A stretch of 64,000 nucleotides of DNA from Drosophila miranda. Its lineage: Eukaryota; Arthropoda; Insecta; Diptera; Drosophilidae. Position numbers and translations under genes: made by a program. This document shows positions 59,601-64,000 of the stretch, in pieces (positions within the stretch are counted from its first letter, which is position 1; every line of letters begins with the position of its first letter). The DNA lies in NCBI RefSeq assembly GCF_003369915.1, contig NC_046675.1, forward strand, positions 14,260,001-14,324,000, given 5' to 3'. The notes beneath the pieces are model-generated. The model was not told the origin of the DNA. It ran no database searches and was given only the letters and a program-made list of their open reading frames with translations.

Positions 59601-62519
59601 ATTGAATTTCTAGCTCTATTAAGGCTGTCTAATTTATTGCAGCGTTGATTGTCGGCAATAATTTTAGTAAGGGACAACGGACTATAGTTTCTAGTGGATC
59701 TAACAGGAATCGTTAAGCTTATGCGGCTCTACAAACCAGGGCTATATTGGTCAGCCTTGATCAAGTTGTTCTCAAAAATCACACCAAGACTTTTTCTACG
59801 ATTAACAAGGGCCGGAAGGCTTAGGATATTTAAGGTAAGATGGCAACTCGTACTTGCATCGCAATTGGGGCCGCCCCGAGCAAAGAATAAAACATTTTTC
59901 TGAACTGATTCTGTACAGTCCTGCGGCACAAAGTGGGATATAGAGAGTCTCCGTTATATAGGGGTCATTAACTTCCTTTGACCACCTCTTTTAAAACACA
60001 AGAACGCCCATGGCGTTTTGTGCCATGGTAGAAATGTGTTCAAAAAACTTAAGATTGGGGTCTAATATAACACCAAGGTCATCAACCAGGGTAATTTTCT
60101 CTAGAACACTATCGCATAGGGTGTAAAGAGCCAACAATCGGCTGGAACGATGAAATGGTATTATTTTACTTTTAAAAAGCTGAGAGACTTTCAACGATTT
60201 CGCTGATCGCAGATTTTCCAGATTATTTTCTTTCCAAATAAGCTTAACCGAATAAGAATTTTTTTGAATATTACGAGTGTTAATGTTGTGTAATAAGTAC
60301 TGTTTAAAATATGCAATAAATAATTTCATCTGATGTATGGTCGCAAGTTGAGTAGAAGATGCACTAAAAATTAACTAATTAGTAAAACTTTGGTAGTATT
60401 ACAAAAAAATGAAAAGAAATTATCACTAACATGGCTTTTCTTGCTTTGAGCAGTGTTGTGGTATCTCAGAACTTCAGAGCTCTTGAATTATTTGCGTTTT
60501 TAATTTGGCTAAATGTCTATGTATCTATGCCATTGATTCCTGTTTACCTGGAACCCTGGACAACCTGTTTCATTACAAATTCAGTTCCCCGAGCGCTGGT
60601 ACGCAGGCTATTATCCCAGGTTGGTCTCTGTTCTGTCCATTTCCGTGCTGTTCTCGGCTGAGCTCGGCGGCCCATTGACCGCATTTCAAAATGCTGATGC
60701 TGGTGGCTGCTGGCCTTAAAATTCGCAATGAATTTGCATAAATTTTGAACGCGACATCGGCGACCTTTTTGGAAGTTTACCATTTTTGCTGGCAGCGCGA
60801 TGTAACATTTTTATGAACCTGAGAGCCGGGACCCGGTCCCGGTACCGGTCCTGGCAATTAGAGTGGACGCGGAAAGACTTGAAGCACACGGACACGGGTC
60901 ACATATGTATGCAAATTTTGGGAAATCATGTTAAAAGCCGGGACCCCTGATTCCTCTCCCGGCACTGCTAGCGACAATTTTTTAGAAGACCAATCCTCCT
61001 AGCTTTAAATATTTTATACATATATGGACGTTTGTCACAGTTCGCCGGGTTTTGTTTTTAAACTGTATAACATAAATGTGTTACTAATGAAAAATGCGAA
61101 CAGTTCAAAGCCTTTAATTACAACAAATTTTATTGAATACGATTATTAAATACCACAAAGCTTAGCCAGCAATCTTTTGGCTTTTTTACTGGTATCTACA
61201 TATGTGCTATACCCATGAATCAAAGCGTGACTAAGGAATGATTGTGAATGGAATGATTGAGCTCTACATAGAGTTACGTACATACATTCGTCATCAGTAT
61301 AGTTTTAGGCATGGCCCTTTCTGATGTATGTGTTTTTTGCCCATCATTGCCCGCCTATTTTGCATACTTTCCTGCTCCGAATTGTCCTTTTGTGTGACTC
61401 GCGCGATTTTCATTATTCAAACGGCAATCAATCATTTTAACAAATTGACGTGCACAATGACGCAGGCTTTCAGTTTTTGGCTTGGCTGAAAACAAAGCGG
61501 AAGTTGGCTGCTATGCATAGCGGCAGCTGATTTTGGCAGTTTCGCGGCTGTCTTTTGCCCGTTTTTTGTTTCGGTTTCGTGCCTTTCCCCACTCCAAGGG
61601 TAATTTGCTAATTGGAGGCGTCATCGGCCCGACAGCGGCAAAGGCAAAGGGAAAGGCAGAGGAAAGGGCAGGCGCAGAGGCCGCATCATCAGTCAGAAAA
61701 AGGTATGTCCGTCTGTTCGACGGAGCCTTTGAATCCAGTTAGGTTAGTTAGTCCTGGCAGAGGGCGGCCCCAGGCGCTGTGGTTGTGGGTGGAGTGGAGT
61801 GGCTGTGGGCGGGCCAACATTTCCCCTATTTAATGTGCTCGATGAATCAATAAATATTCCGGGCAGCCTGAAAAGGTTATTGATGTTCGGCTTTGATTTG
61901 TTCGCATAAAAGCTGAATGAATGGTCAAAATTGATTGAAAATCCTTTAAAAAAATTCTGTTATAAGTTCTCCTGTGCTTCAAATGCTAGCCGCTCAGTTG
62001 GAATGTGTTCTTTAGAGTGATCATGATCACCAACTGGATGGTTAATTGTTGGCGGTTAGGAATGAACATAAATATTTCTCCATTAAGCTCGCAACATGGA
62101 AATTGCATTGGACGATGACAAAAAGCATTGAAAAGGCAGGAAATGATGGAAGCGATTGAAAAAATCATACATTTGCCACATTTAATTGAATTTTGAGCAT
62201 GTGGCATGCATTTTACATATGGGAGGCGGTCAACATGTAACAAATTCAATTTGGATGCGTATACTCCTACATGTGTAATAAAAAATTTAATTACAATATA
62301 TTTTCATTTTGTTAACTAGTACACCCTCCCCAACTACCTCTCCCTCTCAGGGTATTCCTGCGCGATGTTGTGGAAACAGCCAACGTTTTCATTAAAATGA
62401 TGGAGCGATTCTGCCAGGACTCTGTCGTTGTCCAGGACAAGCGGCGCGGCGCCGGGGGCCGCAGGAAGAAGCAGCCGAAGGCCAAGTCCAAACAAACAGC
62501 GGCCCCCCAGCCCACGGAG
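44665..62519 (+). CDS. timeout: timeout (timeless-2), N-terminal part, runs off the window
   Basis: Eight coding exons are visible: 44665-44766, 44835-45158, 48091-48348, 48403-48722, 50601-50786, 54488-54611, 55479-55642 and 62351-62519. They join in frame to 1647 nt, 549 codons, and end at a phase-0 GTAAGA donor. Later exons lie to the right. Timeout is the fly orthologue of mammalian TIMELESS and yeast Tof1; with Tipin/Csm3 it travels with the replication fork, stabilises it and aids checkpoint signalling and cohesion. It is distinct from the clock gene timeless. The TIMELESS N-terminal domain covers roughly residues 20-290, with RRHLGRSKVLQTDL, TNPTLLLYREG and ERILVLVRNVLQVP. Later blocks are RHSRFGGTYVIRNMKS, SYLLWAIRFFMEFNRL, DMLLNNVCYVLEYRET and VFLRDVVETANVFIKMMERF, then a Lys/Arg-rich linker. 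Introns 2, 4, 5 and 7 are large. The first ATG gives the conserved MSVLLA start. Confidence 0.95.
45159..48090 (+). other. timeout intron 2
   Basis: A 2932-bp GT..AG intron. No gene is firmly supported. One 51-codon frame at 45252-45407, with a hydrophobic stretch, is noted under findings. CA/GT-poor simple sequence includes GTTGCT repeats near 47465-47495 and a CCCATTCC run at 47770-47800. Confidence 0.6.
48723..50600 (+). other. timeout intron 4
   Basis: A 1878-bp GT..AG intron splitting an Arg codon. It contains a GGTGCCTGGGTGCTTGGGTG minisatellite at 50328-50360 and no recognised gene or transposon. Confidence 0.65.
51395..51575 (+). mobile_element. Non-LTR retrotransposon reverse-transcriptase fragment
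   Basis: The plus frame contains RLLLRNLLSLVNRRKMLGV followed by LMQNLIKGDVDSRDLLSRIN. This is the C-terminal region of a LINE reverse transcriptase, where the usual form is LPSLxxRRxxLGxxFxxxLIxGxxDSPxLL. It lacks start, catalytic residues and ends. A related fragment lies at 59.7-60.3 kb. Confidence 0.6.
51585..52070 (+). mobile_element. DINE-1 element, 5'-truncated, with 3' hairpin
   Basis: It matches the second half of the 3.0-3.8 kb copy: ATCAGATCATTT, AAGGAACAAA, TGGCTACGCA and GGCTGACGGAG. It ends with CCGGGTATAAAAATAGAGCC and an imperfect hairpin AGCCACGGC/GCCGCGGCT (about 52034-52058), then GTTCCTTTTG. The left end abuts the LINE fragment directly. Confidence 0.65.
54612..55478 (+). 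other. timeout intron 6
   Basis: An 867-bp GT..AG intron at phase 0. Nothing else was recognised in it. Confidence 0.7.
55643..62350 (+). other. timeout intron 7
   Basis: A 6708-bp GT..AG intron splitting a Lys codon. It contains the antisense LINE remnant listed separately and a six-copy CCACT repeat at 58293-58322. No protein-coding gene is supported on either strand. Confidence 0.6.
59700..60330 (-). mobile_element. Decayed non-LTR retrotransposon reverse-transcriptase remnant in a timeout intron
   Basis: Minus-strand frames carry two reverse-transcriptase segments in the correct order but in different frames. One has VLEKITLVDDLGVILDPNLK followed by FFEHISTMAQNAMGVLVF (60329-59991); the other has LPALVNRRKSLGV and ENNLIKADQYSPGL (59929-59729). 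DDLGVILDPNL and the RRKSLG motif are typical of the region after the catalytic palm in LINE polymerases. Frameshifts and stops show it is dead. Confidence 0.75.
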
Positions 62520-64000
62520 GTAAGAGCGGCTAAATTAAAATATATATTTTTGGTTTAATGTTTAAAAATAAATTGCCGCATTAAATAACTTTATTCTGGG
62601 CTGCTGGTGGTCATCGCCTGCTGTGCCCGCCATAAAACATACTCTAAATTGCCAATAAAATGTATTAAAAAGACGCAAAAAAAAGGAACGTCAACGGTGT
62701 ATAAAAACAATTGCCGTCTATGCGGGAACGGTTGAAGATTTATGCGTATGATCGTGAAATTTAATTGACTGAAAATATAGCAAAAATAATAAAAAGACCA
62801 GGAGAAGGCAGTCTAGGGTCTAGGCGATGCTTTTGCGAGTGTGGCTGCTGGGTATGTGTGCAATGCGTATATGTGTATGCTTTTTATGCGATTGAATGTG
62901 ACCCTAGCACATGCACACGGGCACACGGGCACACTGGCGCCCATCGTGAGCAGCTTTGGGCGCTGGGCTTACCAGGTTTCCGTTGTTTTTCCGCAGGTCT
63001 GACCCTTTTCAAGCTGCTCAGAGTTTTTGTTTGTTTTACTGAAATACTCTTAGGAGGTCAAGGGTATAAACATTCTGAAGAGAGTGCTTAAAAGGGTATG
63101 ATACAAGTGAAAGGGTATTAAATGTTTCATTTGCACTACTTCTATAGTGGAGTGGGGTTAGTACACATTTTATTTAGATAAAAAAAATACTTCAAAAAAA
63201 GCCAAACAGTTTTTCTGTAATTTCTGATGTTGAAAGATCACAGTTTAGTGTATCTTCGGTGCGTGGTGCCAATTCTGTTCTAGACCCATTTATTCTATAT
63301 CTAACCATCTTTTGTTTTTCTACACTTTGTCGCTGAGCGTGACTTCCGGCCACTGGCCACTGGCCACTGGATTCCGACTGTCGACTGCCGATGCTTGCCA
63401 CAACCGTGTGGAACCTGCACAGGCAGTCAGGCTGCCGCTTAGCATTTTTTTTTCATTTTTGTGGCCGCCGTTTTGGGCCTGTTGAACGCAAGGTGGTCAG
63501 AAGGCATGGACAAGGACATGCATGTGGATCGGGATATGGGATATGGACACTGGCCCTGACACGGCTAGGGACAAGAATGCCTTTCATGCAACAGCCTTCG
63601 ATTGTGTTTAATTTTGACATTTTTTTCCGAATTGTTGTTGTTTTCCGTGCCTTTGTAGTTGCCACACAAACACGCGCATTTCGCGCATCAATTTTTCAAC
63701 AATTAATTTATAAATATTTGTCATTGCCGGCGAGCAAGCGAAAAACATGACAAACGCACACAGGCACAAATATTTGCATGTTCCTCCCTTTTCGGCAAAC
63801 AAAAGTTAAACGAGTGATAAACAAAATGTATAAAATTGTGTAACGTGGAAAGCAAACAAAAGAACTGTGGAACAAAAAGCGAAAGCCAGAGAAGCGTCTG
63901 CCGACAATACGATACCTGGTAGTCGGTAGTCAGCGATGATTCAAATGATTTCCCACTGAAAGACATAAATATATTATAAATATCTATTTTATTCTAACGG
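62520..64000 (+). other. timeout intron 8 (incomplete)
   Basis: Begins with the GTAAGA donor and runs to the window edge. No further timeout exon was recognised here, nor any other gene or repeat. Confidence 0.55.

Noticed and set aside
1..64000. CRISPR arrays, bacterial operons, rRNA or tRNA genes
   Set aside because: None seen; the window is animal nuclear DNA. tRNAs were looked for only by eye, so a short one could be missed.

Overview
The window is nuclear DNA from a fly of the genus Drosophila. The evidence is short spliced exons with GT..AG introns, DINE-1/INE-1 (Helitron-related) repeats, Ohler Motif 1 core promoters, and a run of genes whose proteins match Drosophila piccolo (DDB1), single-minded and timeout. 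In D. melanogaster these genes lie close together on 3R (Muller element E), so the order looks conserved. The repeats suggest an obscura-group type of genome, but the species cannot be fixed from sequence alone.

Layout: (1) 47-1261, minus strand: first two coding exons of a GGNBP2-family gene, which runs off the left edge. (2) 1500-4950: repeat-rich divergent intergenic region holding a 5'-truncated non-LTR retrotransposon with a 12-bp target-site duplication, a DINE-1 copy with its 3' hairpin, and a 160-bp tandem repeat ending at the pic promoter. (3) 4959-8832, plus: complete seven-exon pic/DDB1 (1140 aa). (4) 9807-10187, minus: intronless nuclear-envelope phosphatase regulatory subunit gene. 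(5) About 11-32.4 kb, plus: single-minded, with a long non-coding 5' region that includes a likely Notch/Dorsal-responsive mesectoderm enhancer at 23.8-24.3 kb, a candidate early promoter at 26.7 kb, and seven coding exons at 27007-31757 (743 aa). (6) 32.4-44.5 kb: mostly non-coding, with transposon remnants and a small two-exon gene for a probable secreted protein at 41.8-42.2 kb. (7) 44665-62519, plus: the first eight coding exons (549 codons) of timeout, which runs off the right edge and has large introns containing LINE and DINE-1 fragments.

The genes are not one pathway. pic (CRL4 ubiquitin ligase adaptor) and timeout (replication-fork protection) both act in genome maintenance; sim is the master regulator of the CNS midline; the NEP1R1-like gene acts in lipin regulation at the nuclear envelope. 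The most interesting non-coding signals are the block shared by the 5' flanks of pic and timeout, which ends at a Motif 1 core promoter element, and the Su(H)/Dorsal/Twist/Snail-type site cluster upstream of sim. Exon boundaries come from reading frames, splice signals and protein family similarity as recalled; no alignment was run.
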